NCBI GenBank assembly: GCA_963971425.1
Contig: OZ020516.1
Location: 34,584,199 to 34,648,198, forward strand
Reading direction: 5' to 3'
Length of the DNA: 64,000 bases
Source: Bryoerythrophyllum caledonicum
Taxonomy: Eukaryota; Streptophyta; Bryopsida; Pottiales; Pottiaceae
Positions within the stretch are counted from its first letter, which is position 1. Every line of letters begins with the position of its first letter. The translations under genes and the position numbers were made by a program. Shown one piece after another: positions 11,769 to 23,159 of the stretch. The notes under the pieces are model-generated. The model saw only the letters and a program-made list of their open reading frames with translations. It ran no database searches and was not told where the DNA came from.

Positions 11769-12160
11769 CTGGTGAGCCTGTGAGGTCCGAGCTAGTGAGT
11801 TCCGAGCTAGTGAGTTCCGAGCTAATGAGTTCCGAGCTAGTGAGCTCCGAGCTGGTGAGTCCCGAGAGCTGGTGAGCCTGTGAGGTCCGAGCTAGTGAGT
11901 TCCGAGCTAATGAATTCCGAGCTGGTGAGTCCCGAGAGCTGGTGAGCCTGTGAGTTCCGAGCTGGTGAGTTCCGAACTAATGAGTTCCGAGCTGGTGAGT
12001 TGAGCGCTGGCGAGCTAGTGAGCTCCGAGTTGGTGAGTCCCGAAAGCTGGTGAGTTGAGCACTGGTGAGCCTGTGAGTTCCGAGCTGGTGAGTCCCGAGA
12101 GCTGGTGAGCCTGTGAGTTCCGAGCTGGTGAGGTCCGAGCTGCTGAGCGTGTGAGGGTCC
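11769..12160. repeat. 15-bp tandem repeat (GAGCTAGTGAGTTCC type)
   Basis: A long block of imperfect 15-bp units, GAGCTAGTGAGTTCC and variants, interleaved with GAGAGCTGGTGAGCCTGTGA segments that also recur. It shares the GAGCT core with the block at 11506-11655. It lies directly upstream of the gag-like ORF and may form its leader. Confidence 0.85.
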
Positions 12161-12322
12161 GAGCTGATCCAGCCTATGAGATCCCGAGAGCAGTTGAGAG
12201 AACCAAGAACGAGAGGATCGAGTGAGCTTGGGAGAGGACGAGAGAATCTGAGGGAAACCTGTGGTGGTCAAGGTAACCTTGTGTGAACCGTGGATAAAAG
12301 AAGCATCGTCCGAACAAGAAGA

Positions 12323-14314
12323 ATGGCGGCTCCCCACCCCACGGGCTCCATGGCCAAAGACATCTCCCTGGTTATCCCCAAGGACCCTCAGGAGTTAACC
12401 GAACTCCAAGAAGACCTCCTTCGTATGGGTTGTCTATCCCTTCTAGATTTCTGTAGGAGTTTTCGTGTAGAATCTACTGTCCAGGAATTACGGCAAAACC
12501 CTTTGCCCATTCCAGAAGGTGATAGCATCCGCGCTTGTCCGGACCGATGGACAATGGGAAGATGGCAGGAGGTGTACGGATTCCCACGACAGGGAGGTGG
12601 TTGGACAAGTTTGAAGAAAGAAGAATATGCCAAGGGACGCTTCGGCACCAAGGACGCTAAGAATGGATACACGATGAGGGATTGCCTAGACCAAAGGGCC
12701 AAACAAGTCTTCTCCTTCCTCGTACCCATCCTTCATCCGGAGAAACCCACCCGAGTCACCATCACCCTTGCTAATACGGTGTATGGCTCTTATCTTGGAG
12801 AGCGAGTGGTGAATTGGGCGATCATTGTGAAGGATGTTGTTCTCCGTTTGATTAAGAGTGTCAACAGCACTAAACGTTCCCCTCTTGCCCCATTCTTGGT
12901 CCACCTCTATCATCATTTCAAGGAGACTACCGCCGAGGAAGCTATGGCCTTTGGAACTCACCTCATGATGAAGAAGTTCGATGGGACGGAGTCCGAGTCC
13001 GAGACGGGATCAGAAGGAGGGAGCAGCTCCTCACCATCCGAGGAAGATGTCCAGCCACTCCCCAAGCGCCAGCGACAGAAACCGGGTGGAGCACCTTCCA
13101 CCCGCACCCGTGCAGCCATCCGTGCCGCAGCCACCGGACCAGCACAACTTGGAGGCAAGTTTTATCCGGCCTCGGAGCTAATAGAAGCCCTTCGCGTATA
13201 TGTGGGAGATACCGATCGGACATTGGGACAAGTGAGTAGCTTGGTGGGCAACCCTCCGCACGAGGGGTTGATAGCGGCAATCAAGGAGAAGGTCGGAGGA
13301 GCTGGGGATCTCCGCACCATGGAGCAGAAGGTCCACCGACTCACGCTCGACATGGCAAAGGTGAAGAGCCGAGCGTCGGAAGCGGAGAGGAGTTGTAAGG
13401 TAGCTTTTCTTCAAGCCAATGCCTCGGCGGCTGCATTACAACAAGTCGACGAGGCCTTACGCTTTCCCGCAGATGTAGTATTAAAGGCCAAGATGTTCGA
13501 TGCGCAATTGCAGAGGGATGACCACATTTCCAACAAGAGAGTGATTGCCTTCATGATGGAGCAAACCGTGAAGGTTGAGACCGCTTATGCGAACATGAGG
13601 TTATTGGTGAGCAATCTTACTCACATCCTACCCAAGTTTGTGGAAGACTCTGACAGCTCCGACAAGGATGGGGACTCGGGTTCGGAGACCAATCCGGAGG
13701 AGCGAGGTTTAGGTAAGCCCGGTCAGCGGAAGGGGAAGGAAGTGGTGGACCTTGATAGCCCGGATTTGCCCCCTCAGCACCCGAGTTCGAGGATCCTGAC
13801 AGGACCACCTCCTTCGGAGGTCACCACCCAGATGCAGAGCGGTGGGAAGGAACGCCCGGGGTTAGTGATGGAGCCACCACCCCCAGTGCCTCCTCACCAG
13901 CCGCCACGCAGTGATCCTTCTCGCACTACACCGGGTGTGGTTCCTTTGCAGAAAGGACCTCACCATGGGAAGACCGCCAGTGAGAGTTCCTCCTACTTGT
14001 ACACCCCATGACCGGCATCCGGCCAAGAGGGTACCATGGGGACTCCGAGTCAAGTATCGATTCCCCAGACACAATCCGGGCTCCATCCGGGCATGACTAC
14101 CGTGCCACCCACCCCGGATGGCCCGGATACTGCATTGCCCTCAAGAGAAACCTTGCTGAGGACACCGATGGTCCAATCCACACCTTCCACGGATGTCTTT
14201 GCTCCCTTGGTGACGCTGGCGGCAGCCGCTGCCACCCCGACTTCAAGCCGGAGTTCCCGTAAGCGCAAGAGAAGAGAGGAGCGGAAGAGACTTGAGGAGT
14301 TGGCCCGGAAGTAG
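12323..14314 (+). CDS. gag-like ORF of unknown family, split by one in-frame TGA at 14009-14011
   Basis: The first ATG in frame is at 12323 (context AAGAATGGCG). It opens 562 codons, ending at a TGA at 14009-14011. The same frame then stays open for another hundred codons to a TAG at 14312-14314, so the two parts are one broken or read-through ORF. The N-terminal 200 residues form an ordered-looking block (WTMGRWQEVYGFPRQGGGW, then HPEKPTRVTITLANTVYG). Next come an acidic Ser-rich linker, a basic stretch, a probable coiled coil near 13290-13480, a Pro-rich tail and a basic end (SSRKRKRREERKR). I recognise no family. The architecture and repeat-rich surroundings suggest a retroelement gag or a domesticated one. 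Base composition is richer in GC than the surroundings. Confidence 0.45.
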
Positions 14315-16370
14315 GCCAGGATCTTGGTTCGTAGGTCCTTGTTCAGTCCGGGATTTGGCCCCCGGTTGACTTTGGTTTTGACTTGGTTTTGCCTTGGATT
14401 TTGTGTAATAAGTGACCTCTGACGGTGCACGTCGTGTGGAGTGGTAGCCACCGCCGCCAAGAGTAGTTAATGTCACCGTTAGAAGGTATCTTGGTGTTTG
14501 GACTCTTGTGTGAGTCCTTCGCGGTATAAGAGAGGAGTCCCGTGGCACCTCTCTTCACTGCTTGATGTGTGTATTTGCTTTCAGTTGAATTCTAAACCTA
14601 CGCTGTGAGAAGACCTTCGATGGTTGGAGAGCTCGGATTGCATACATGACTGTGAGTGCCATTTCAAGTAGTCCACTCCTCGAGTCCATACTAACTATCT
14701 AATCACTGTTTCCTTGTTCCATCAAAGTAGATTAGTCTGGGTGGGTGGGAATAACAGGTGAGGTGAGAAGATAGCTAGTAGGGGCGTGACTCCAACTCTA
14801 ACCGTTATAGTCGTTTCCTTGTTCCATCAAGTAGATTAGTTGGGTGGATGGGAATAACAGGTGAGATTGTACGTGTCTAGAAAAGGACGAGGGGGGAGTG
14901 ACGGATGTATGAGGGTCATAAGTGAGTCTTGAGTGACCTCCCGGCGTATCGGTTGGTGTCAGTTGTGAAGACTCATGTCATTCCCTGAAACATCCCACCT
15001 CCAGCTGCATCGGAGGTGGAGGGAGACTGGGAGGAGGACGGATAGTGGGCGGGTAGGCCCCTTGCACACTTACATTACGCCGCTCCCAGCCTTGGAAACA
15101 CGGGTCTAACACCCCTTCGGGGGGATCTCAGTAACACCATAACCATCCAAAGGAGTGAGTAGAGTTAGAAGGAGAGAATGGGAGGTAGAATAGCTGTTAC
15201 TTGTGTCCAACGCTAAAATCTCTATGAGTCCATGGACTACGTCCAGGGTGATATAATCTTTATCCGGGCACTCGGGTACTCCGAATGTCTATAGTGTGCA
15301 TAGTTGTAAAGATAACCCCCCCCATTAACCGGGGCTAAGTCGAAGTAGGCTCCTACTCAAAGGTCCCTACCTCCGAGCGAAGTAGGCTCCTACTCGAAGG
15401 TCCCTACCTCCGAGCGAAGTAGGCTCCTACTCGAAGGTCCCTACCTCCGAGCGAAGTAGGCTCCTACTCGAAGGCCCTACCAAGCAAAGTAGGCTCCCCC
15501 CAAAGGGAAAACACTCGTACGGAGAGCGGGGTGGTGGATGTAGATAACGCTTAGGCGTTGTAATCTAACCCTTTTTCTTTCTTTTCTTCGATGTAACTAC
15601 TGTGATATAGGTACCATTGTGTAAATATAAACTGGTTGTTAGTCGTTGTAGTTCACGGTGATTCTCTGTGGGAACGATTACCTTAAGGGTATCTTTGTGT
15701 TAAGATGTGAATAGTTGCCAACACGTACTACGACAGTGTGCTATCTATGTATATGACTCAAATCTGGACTCTTGGAGATTGTTTTTGTATCTCTAAGTCT
15801 ATCAGTATCGCTTGTGTGTGTCATCTGTCGATTCTCAATCAGATCTACGTGTGTAAACTTGAATCTCTCAATATTGCTATGTGTATGATACTGGGTAGGA
15901 GTTTTATGAGGGAGTCTGCAAGTGCTTCAGTGCTTCCAATGCTCTTATTAGACTAAATATGATTTGGATCAGGTCAGATCGTGCAAGCATGGACTTGATC
16001 TGGAAGTCAACATCAAGATCCTTGCTTTCAGCCTGCTTCTTCACAAATTAGCATACTTGTCACCCTCCAGAACTTTTTCTATCTCAGATCTAATCTATTG
16101 AGTCCTATCCCAACACACATTCTAATAGCATACAATGTCAACTCATATCAAATATGTGTAGGGACTCCCAACAAGGCCAACCCACACTTGTTGCCACACA
16201 TTCTTCCCTGAGTCTAACTCCCTGCAACCCTGGTAACCAGAAATCGCGGAGCTCATTCAGAGGTGTCCATTATCCTGGAATCCAAGCGTTGGTTATCCAC
16301 CTTGGGAACTAGTCATTTACAAATTGACAGCTTCCGCCGCTTGGAAAAGGCATGTTGGAGACTATTCTTG
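14315..16370. other. non-coding stretch downstream of the gag-like ORF
   Basis: No gene is recognised. A segment of about 55 bp beginning GTTTCCTTGTTCCATCAA and ending AACAGGTGAG is repeated at 14708-14765 and 14813-14866. A short C-rich stretch and 37-bp repeats follow (separate entry). The stretch may be the 3' part of the element that carries the gag-like ORF, but I found no clear long terminal repeats. Confidence 0.4.
15341..15490. repeat. 37-bp tandem repeat, about four copies
   Basis: Units begin CGAAGTAGGCTCCTACTC and run through AAGGTCCCTACCTCCGAG. Each contains the imperfect palindrome AGTAGGCTCCTACT, so each repeat can form a small hairpin. Copies 1-3 are near-identical, the last is truncated. 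Confidence 0.9.
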
Positions 16371-16439
16371 GTGATTATTATATTTGTTGTCCGCGCAATA
16401 TGCTATTGTTGCCACAAAAAATGAAAGATATGATTGACG

Positions 16440-17034
16440 CAATTTACTATGTAATCACGACCGGTAGGCGCAAAAGAGAATATTACAAGTCTTGCTATTC
16501 TTGCGGCGCATAATGATGGTGCCTAGGGAAACTCAAAGTTTCTTAAAGCTTGACAAAGTCGACAATGAAGATGGCGCCAACATGATCCCAATGGAATATT
16601 CGAATACGTTGGATGTTAGCAGGTGGCCACCACATGAGCTTAAACTTAAAGTTGGTACGCCGGTGATACTTTTGCGCAACTTAGATGCATCCAAGAAATT
16701 ATACAATAGGACAAGATTCTTGGTCCAGTGGTATTCAACCAGAGTTATTGAGGTAGAAGCCGTCATAGGTGATTGTGTGAGAAACGTTGCATTTATTCTA
16801 CGAATTCCTATGGTTACTGATAAGCCTGGGCTTCCTTTCCCATTACAAAAGATGTGTATTTGCACGGGCAATTGTACGTTGCGTTTTTGTCGGTGGCTCC
16901 TCCCGAAAACATTTCGGTGCTTTTGGAGCTGAATGCCCGACGTTCAGTACATTCAAAAGAGAAATTAATATGCTACATGGTCTACAAGAAAGCACTTCCA
17001 CGGTTGCATCACCCACACTTAATTTAATCAATCA
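16440..17034 (+). pseudogene. Helitron PIF1-like helicase, C-terminal remnant
   Basis: Frames on the plus strand give AILAAHNDGA, DKVDNEDGANMIPMEY, PPHELKLKVGTPVILLRNLD, and RFLVQW through ILRIPM. In a shifted frame near 16858 comes LHGQLYVAFLSVAPPENISV. These are the classic end of the Helitron/PIF1 helicase (KLKVGxPVxLLRNLD, RIP, HGQLYVALSR). The segment between RIPM and HGQLYVA that normally carries the INKSQGQ motif is missing, and stops and frameshifts are present. Helitrons move by a rolling-circle-like route and capture gene fragments. This remnant lies immediately upstream of captured-looking TGH and NBS1 pieces in the same direction. Confidence 0.8.
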
Positions 17035-17165
17035 AATTGAATGAAACTTACGGTACAACCATTTCCTATTGGGAACAATGGGTCAACATACTAATCAACC
17101 ATAAAATACTAGAAGGAGCTTATTGAATAAAACATAGAAGAGTTTTCCCTTTGTGGGTGTTACAG

Positions 17166-20100
17166 TATCGAAGGTGTGCGCGTGGTTTACGGCACACCGC
17201 TGGTGAGCGAAGAGGAGCTGAACCCGCACAAACGCAGGAGTGCATTGGATCAAGGCCAGGCTCGCCAGGTCGTGCCCTAGAATCAAGAGGTAAGTAGTTC
17301 TCTCAGTAGATTTTATTTCAGATTTTTGTTATTCTCCTTTCTGATCATGTAATCAAACAGGTCACCGATTCTGAAGGTCGCCGACGGTTTCATGGCGCGT
17401 TCAGTGGAGGGTTTTCTGCAGGCTACTTCAACACCGTGGGTTCAAAGGAAGGTGCGTTCAAATGGTCTACCATTGTGTGTTGTGTTAGGTGATCTCGAGA
17501 CATACTCTATCTCAATTGACTATGTGCGCTTCTCAACTATTATGTGGCATCTGGCAGGATGGACTCCACAGACGCTCACCTCGTCTCGACAGGCACGGGC
17601 TGATAAAAAGGCACAAACTGCACACGATTTTATGGATGAAGACGAGAAGGCGGTATGATCTCGAAAACCCAGTCTTAGCGCTACTTTTATACTCAATTCC
17701 TAAACCCTAAACCCTAAACCTGATATCACGTTCTTGTCGTTGACTTCAACCGCTTGTCATTTGTATGTATGTAATGTGTGTACTCCTGGATCATTTCCAA
17801 CGAGTTGAAATGGAATCGGTTCCTTTGATGAAAGTGAGTCTCAGTTTCCCGAGCCGTTTTTTGTGTGCAGGAGTTGGAGGCCAAAAATTTGGAAGTACGT
17901 CCTGACTTTGACACTTTTGGGTCTACCGCTGCTGAGTATGCGCACCGTCAAGCTGTTAAAGAAATCGGAGACATGTATGGGTGTTGTGAATCACTCTACT
18001 TCAGGGTTAGCCTAGCTAGATGTGCAAGCTCTTGTAGTAATCTTGCTAGAAAGAGACGCTGAATGATATGCTAATACTCCTTCTCTTTGCTTTTGCCCTG
18101 CAGGCCCTCTGCAATTCCAGGACTATTGATAGACGAAATCATCGTTCCTGTAAATGAATCCGCAGGTTTGAAATCTTTCTCTTTAGCAGTAACGATTTGA
18201 AATCCTCTTGTCATGGAGCATTGACGTCTTTCATCACAGATCTCGAAATAAACGACTTGAACTTCTGCGTATGTGGTTTTGTTTGTGGAACTTACAGTCT
18301 ACCTTTACAATGGCCTTGTCGTTTGAAACGTTGATGGTGTGGTTAATCCCACTTCCCATGCTCTTGGTAGGTGTGAAGCTGTTGCGTTTGATGGGATGGA
18401 GAGGAGGAAGACAAATCGGACCGAAGCATGTCGTTGCAGCTGCAGGTAAGCTACTGCTCCTGTGGATAGTTTTGTATCATTCCATGGTTTCTTCCATTAT
18501 ATAGTTTCCTTACAAAACTTCTTATCCAGATGCACGGAGAGAAGCCAGAAAAGCGATGATGTCCCTTGCTCAGAATGAGTCGACCAACACAGTGGAGGAA
18601 ATTCAGAAAAAAGGTGACGATTCAACGTTGGGAGATGAGGAGGCTTTTGACTTCGAAGTGCCGAAAACTACTCCTGTATGTTTTGTAACTCTATGACTTG
18701 ATAGCAATCTCCAGCATCTTCTGAAGATTATTTTACTTATTAGTTCTTGTCGTCTGATTTTGGTTTTGTACTCTGCTCACGATCTGCAAAGCAAAAAAAA
18801 TAAAAAAATTCTTTAGCATTAGGACTTCTAACTTGGTTATCCAGAATATATGTGCTTGCATTTTTTGTTGACTTACCTGCAACAAAGTTTTATAGCTCTG
18901 GCAAGAAGTTGTAAACATCCCTATGGTGCTTGACAAGCTGCTTTTGGATGGTTATGCAGGCCTTTGTAATGAACCCTAAGAAGGATTTGTATGGACTTGG
19001 CTTTGATGCATTCAAAGACGCTCCAGAATTTCGAGGTAAGCTTATCTCAATTTTTGTTTCTATCTTTGTCTTTTTTTCAAAACGAGATTTTATGAACAGA
19101 GAATTTTTAAATTTTTTGGCTTTGCAGATCGCAAGCGTGCTCGGGAAGAAGACCGTTCTGGCGATGGTGGCTGGAGAGGCCATGCTTTAAACCTCAAGAG
19201 ACCCACCCTTTTTCGTCCAAATGGTAAAGCTTTATTCTTATTGATTATGAGCCTATGCAACTGTTAGATTTTGTGTATGTTGGCATTTTGCACAACGATA
19301 TCTTTTTTGCTTCTTTGTTGATTACCTGTTAAGATAAATGCTATTTATTCATCAACTTGTTGGAATTGTAAGTGTAATCGTGGACCCGCTGTAAAGCTTT
19401 GGTCTAGGGGAGCGCATGTTTTGTACTAAATGAATAGACTTAAAGAGATCTTGTGTTGCAAAGTGTTAATGACTTATGTGGGTCTGTTTAGCCGGCAAGA
19501 TGGGAGGCGGGTTCGGGATAGGAGCCTTAGAAGATCTAGGAGCGGAAGATGAAGATGTTTATGATCAAGGTCGTAATATTCTGATGAATCCAGCTCTTGC
19601 TTCTTTTGTTTTCAGTGTGATTGCTCATAATTTATACGTAATTATGATCTTGTGGAGACCGACAAACCTTCATTTTAGAACCTAGAATTAAAACGGAAAC
19701 AAACGGGCTTGCCAACTTTTGAAGTGCTCAATTTTTTTTTTTCATATTTAATGGATGTGCAGAAGGAGAATTATACGTTGGCCCTCTTTACAAGGTTCTC
19801 GATCTGATGCTGAAAGTGCGTGCTTGAATAACAGGCATGGAATTTGAAGTTCAGGAGCTAGAAGAAGAGGACAAGCCGGTTGAAAAGCCTCAAAGGCGCC
19901 TATTAGAAGATCCTCTACACAAGGGTAACACTTTGCCAGGGTTTCATATTGCGAAGGAGCCACCAAAGAAGAAGCCATGGTACTGTCTTTTGTTTTTTAT
20001 TGTACAGAGGAGTCGGACACAGGGAAACTCTTTGTTTTTTTGTATTCCCTTATCAATCTGCTTCACGCATTTGCATGATTAATCATTCATTTTTGGTTCT

Positions 20101-20600
20101 GGTATGATAACAGACTATATTTGCCTGGTATGTGCAGGTTTCCACCGCCAATCGTACCCAAAAACTTTAATCTTGTTCATAAATTCGACAAACCTTTAGG
20201 TTCCGAGGGCTTGCAAGAGAGACCAGCGCCCCCATATGCGCAGCCCCCTGACGATCCTGAGCTTTGCAAGTACATTGAAGGATTGGCGTCGTTTGTCGCC
20301 AAAAGCGGACCTCGCCTTGAGGAAATCTCGAAAGAGAAGCAAAGAGATAATCCTATGTTTGCATTTCTGTTTGGAGGTCTTGGTCATGATTACTATCGTC
20401 GTAGGCTGTGGGAGGAAGAGCAAAAGCTTGTGAAGGAAGGCAAGCAGCAGATTCAAATTGACAATAATTCTCAAAGTGAGAAAACAGGAAGACAAACGAA
20501 GTTCTCACCACAGCTGAGCGCGAATGAACGGGGCAACATGCTGGGAGAGATGCCACTTCCAAAAAGGCCTGCTCTTGTACAAACCCCAGTTGCTCCTGCG
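17166..20600 (+). pseudogene. TGH: TOUGH/GPATCH1-like G-patch and SURP protein, 5' two-fifths with introns retained
   Basis: Twelve exons can be read with GT-AG introns: 17166-17289, 17361-17451, 17558-17652, 17871-17974, 18104-18165, 18371-18445, 18540-18675, 18960-19035, 19128-19223, 19492-19569, 19763-19979 and 20138 to about 20600. Phases match throughout. The product follows plant [34 protein letters not shown], a G-patch region (GVKLLRLMGWRGGRQIG), MNPKKDLYGLGFDAF, FGIGALEDLGAEDEDVY, and a SURP domain (IEGLASFVAKSGP to HDYYRRRLWEE). TGH is a nuclear RNA-processing factor linked to miRNA biogenesis. Two in-frame stops, TAG at 17278-17280 (normally Trp) and TGA at 19825-19827, and loss of the C-terminal half after ERGNMLGE show it is a non-functional fragment. 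The N-terminal Met exon is missing. Confidence 0.85.
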
Positions 20601-22570
20601 GTGGGAGCTGATGATCATCACCGAGGAAGCCAAGGCGGCGAAAGCAGACGCAAACCATGCGGAGAACATCCCCCGGATGTCCTTGCGAGTGCACGATCTG
20701 TTCAAGTTTGGGACGTTTGTGAACAAGCAACCTGGATCGAAGCTGTTGGGGTGTGAGGCTCCTTTGAAGGACGGCAACGTTGTCACTTTGGGAACCAATA
20801 AGGCGTCTTTCAGGTATGTTTGCTTTGCACTCAGCATTCTTTAGAAAAACGTGGACCTTAAGGGTTCAAGTTGACCATGTCACCTTAAACCCTAAACCTG
20901 GTCGTCCTAAACCCTTGCTTAAACCCTGTACCTTGTCATCTTAAATCCTAAACCTGGTCGTCTCAAACTCATGCTTGAACCTCAACCTCCTCACCTTAAA
21001 CCCTAAACCTCGTCGTCTCAAACCTCGACGGTTTAAGCAAAGGTTTAAGTCGACCAACGTTAGGGTCTAACGGATTTAGGGTTGAGTGAGCGAGTGTTTT
21101 TTTGTTGCGTGGAATTTATCGCCTTTTTTTTTTTTTTTTTTCTGTTGAGGGATTTGGCTTAGGAAAGGTTTAAGTCGACCAGGTATAGGGTTTGATAAGA
21201 AAGTGTTGTTTTCTTGCAGGGGAATTCGTCCCTTTCTTTTTGTACATTTCGGCGTCAAATGTGGTGAAGGAGAATCGAACCTCCAAGTTTGCTCTCCGTC
21301 ACGGTAAACCCTAATCTCTAAACCCTAAACACTTCCTGCTTACCCGAAATTCTAAACCCTAGGGATGGTCATTTCAGATAATCTTCTTAGGGTAGTGGAA
21401 TGTTTTCCAGATAATCCTCTAAGATTGGTACCCGAAACCCTGAGAATGTAGCTTCAGATAATCATCTAAGGATGGTGATTTATTCCATTCAGGCAATCAT
21501 CATTCTAGCAATGCTCTAAGAATGGTGATTGTTAAACTTAGTTCCTCTTAACCCTTGAACGTCAGTTGGGAACCTTATATGCAGGCCCATATTTCACTCC
21601 GTAGAATACAAAAAACGTATTAAAGTTTAGCAAGACTTGCACCTTTTGGATTGAAGATTCTTCAACTAACATCTTTCATTTGCACGTCATTTCATTATCT
21701 GAACCTTATCATGTTCAAATACGACATCATACATGTAGAATATTGTGGCACCTTCTGACGTTGAAGGTAACTTGTTATTGCTTCTTTTTGGATGCAGGCG
21801 CCTATGCAGTTGAGGCATGGAGAGAGGGGTGCACTCATGTGCTGGTCGACAAAGGATCAGCGGTCACGGAAACGGTCATGGCAGCTGTGGCGTCCAGGAA
21901 GCCAGTTCTTCAAATCAACTGGTGGCAGGTCAAACATCTATACTCACTCGGTTGCTATCTTCTACCAAACACACAACTTCTTACAAGGAGGACAACTGGT
22001 TTAGGGTCAAGGCTTTAAGATTTACACCTGATTAAGGGTCAAGGATTTAAGGTTACATCTGGTTCAGGCCTAAGTTTTTACATCTCGTTCAGGGTTAAGG
22101 GTTCGTTAGGGTATGGGGTTGCCTTCTTACAAGCTTTCATATTTCTGCAGAAATTCTCCCTGGAGACAGAAGTTGTTACAGAGGTGCTGCCTTACGACAG
22201 GTTGGTTGTATGATTTTGTCTTTCTTGTGTGATTATCTGCATTGTATGATGAAGAAATTTTATCAGTCTAGTTATTGACAATATTCTCCATTTGTAGCTT
22301 CTTGCCGGCCGTGGTGTTCCAAGCGACTCGCATCAAGATTGCACTGCCGGAGTTCCGAACACCATTTTACAAGACTACTCTTTCTTCCTTGCTCCACTGG
22401 AAATGGTATAAATAACTTCTGCCTTGCTGTTTGAGAGTTGCTTTTTCACTTTATTTTGATGAGGTTTGGGGACTGGCAGTATGAGCATGGCAATCATCTG
22501 GTCCGGTTATTAGAGGCAGCTCGGACCACAGTGGAGTTTTTAGCAAAGACGACTCCAAGCGTACTACCAG
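20600..22570 (+). pseudogene. NBS1: NBS1/nibrin-like FHA (second half) and BRCT fragment with introns, fused behind TGH
   Basis: Starting in a different frame from TGH, an exon at about 20600-20812 reads SLRVHDLFKFGTFVNK and LKDGNVVTLGTNKASFR, the C-terminal half of the NBS1 FHA domain. An exon at about 21222-21301 follows. The exon at 21798-21928 reads AVEAWREGCTHVLVDKG and RKPVLQINWWQ, the first BRCT repeat of NBS1. Exons 22151-22200, 22298-22405 and 22480-22570 continue downstream and show DSFLPAVVFQ and LVRLLEAARTTVEF. NBS1 is the MRN-complex sensor of DNA breaks. The FHA start and the C-terminal half are absent, and splice phases do not match at two joins (21301/21798 and 22405/22480), so it is a fragment. 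Confidence 0.7.
20880..21010. repeat. telomere-like (TAAACCC) tandem repeat inside an NBS1-fragment intron
   Basis: A unit of roughly 60 bp, containing TTAAACCCTAAACCTGGTCGTC, is repeated about three times. Similar TAAACCC runs lie in the TGH part (17699-17720) and at 21303-21362, and a related run lies at 53426-53447. TTTAGGG is the plant telomere unit. Short interstitial runs in introns and promoters are common in plants. Confidence 0.75.
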
Positions 22571-23159
22571 GTTTGTTTCTTTCTCATTTGTAAATAAGAT
22601 AAAGGTAAAGAAACGGTAGGGAGAAAGAACTTTATTACCCGTCACTTTTGGAGACGAATCAGATGGGTTAAGTTTCTACTGAATGCTTGACTTCAAACAC
22701 TATAATCATTTCTATCCGTGCGGTGGATTGGAGCTTAAAAAATATGGTGACTTTATCTACTTCGTACTTTGATTTCGCTTTTACATTTGTTGCATACTTT
22801 CCTTGAAGTTTTTGCTTCTTAATGCTATAATATGACGTTTTTACTTTAAGTTCTCTTTTACTTTAAGGTTTCGTTTACTTAAGTTCTCCTTTACTTCAAG
22901 TTCTCTTTTACTTTAAGTTCTCGTTTACTTTAATTCTCTTTTACTTTTCGTTGCATATATATATTGCGTGAAGTTTTGGTAATTGGCATCATATATTTTG
23001 GTTGCCTCTCTTCCATTTCTCACCAAAGTTCACTTTCTTGACGATTTTTCTTCTGCAACGTGAAGCATCAGGTTGGATTGATTGCCTTTGCCTGCTGGTT
23101 TGCACGGAAGAAGCCTCTGGCTTGTTAGATAAGTTTTATTTGGAAGGATTTGAGCAGCG
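22571..23159. other. spacer between the NBS1 fragment and DNAJC17-like gene
   Basis: It holds a short fragment of the TTAA-element family (about 22690-22735, CTTCAAACACTATAATC followed by CCGTGCGGTGGATTG) and a run of 17-18-bp repeats of the type TTTACTTTAAGTTCTC at about 22845-22950. The last 100 bases probably include the DNAJC17 5' UTR. Confidence 0.6.

Noticed and set aside
11380..12337. Long frames on both strands through the 15-bp repeats
   Set aside because: They stay open only because the unit is a multiple of three; the peptides are pure repeats.
15341..15490. Regular repeats looking like a CRISPR array
   Set aside because: Units are directly adjacent without unique spacers, and the genome is eukaryotic.
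19793..19835. A 43-bp intron that would remove the TGA in TGH
   Set aside because: Shorter than plant introns normally splice, and the exon reads in phase without it.
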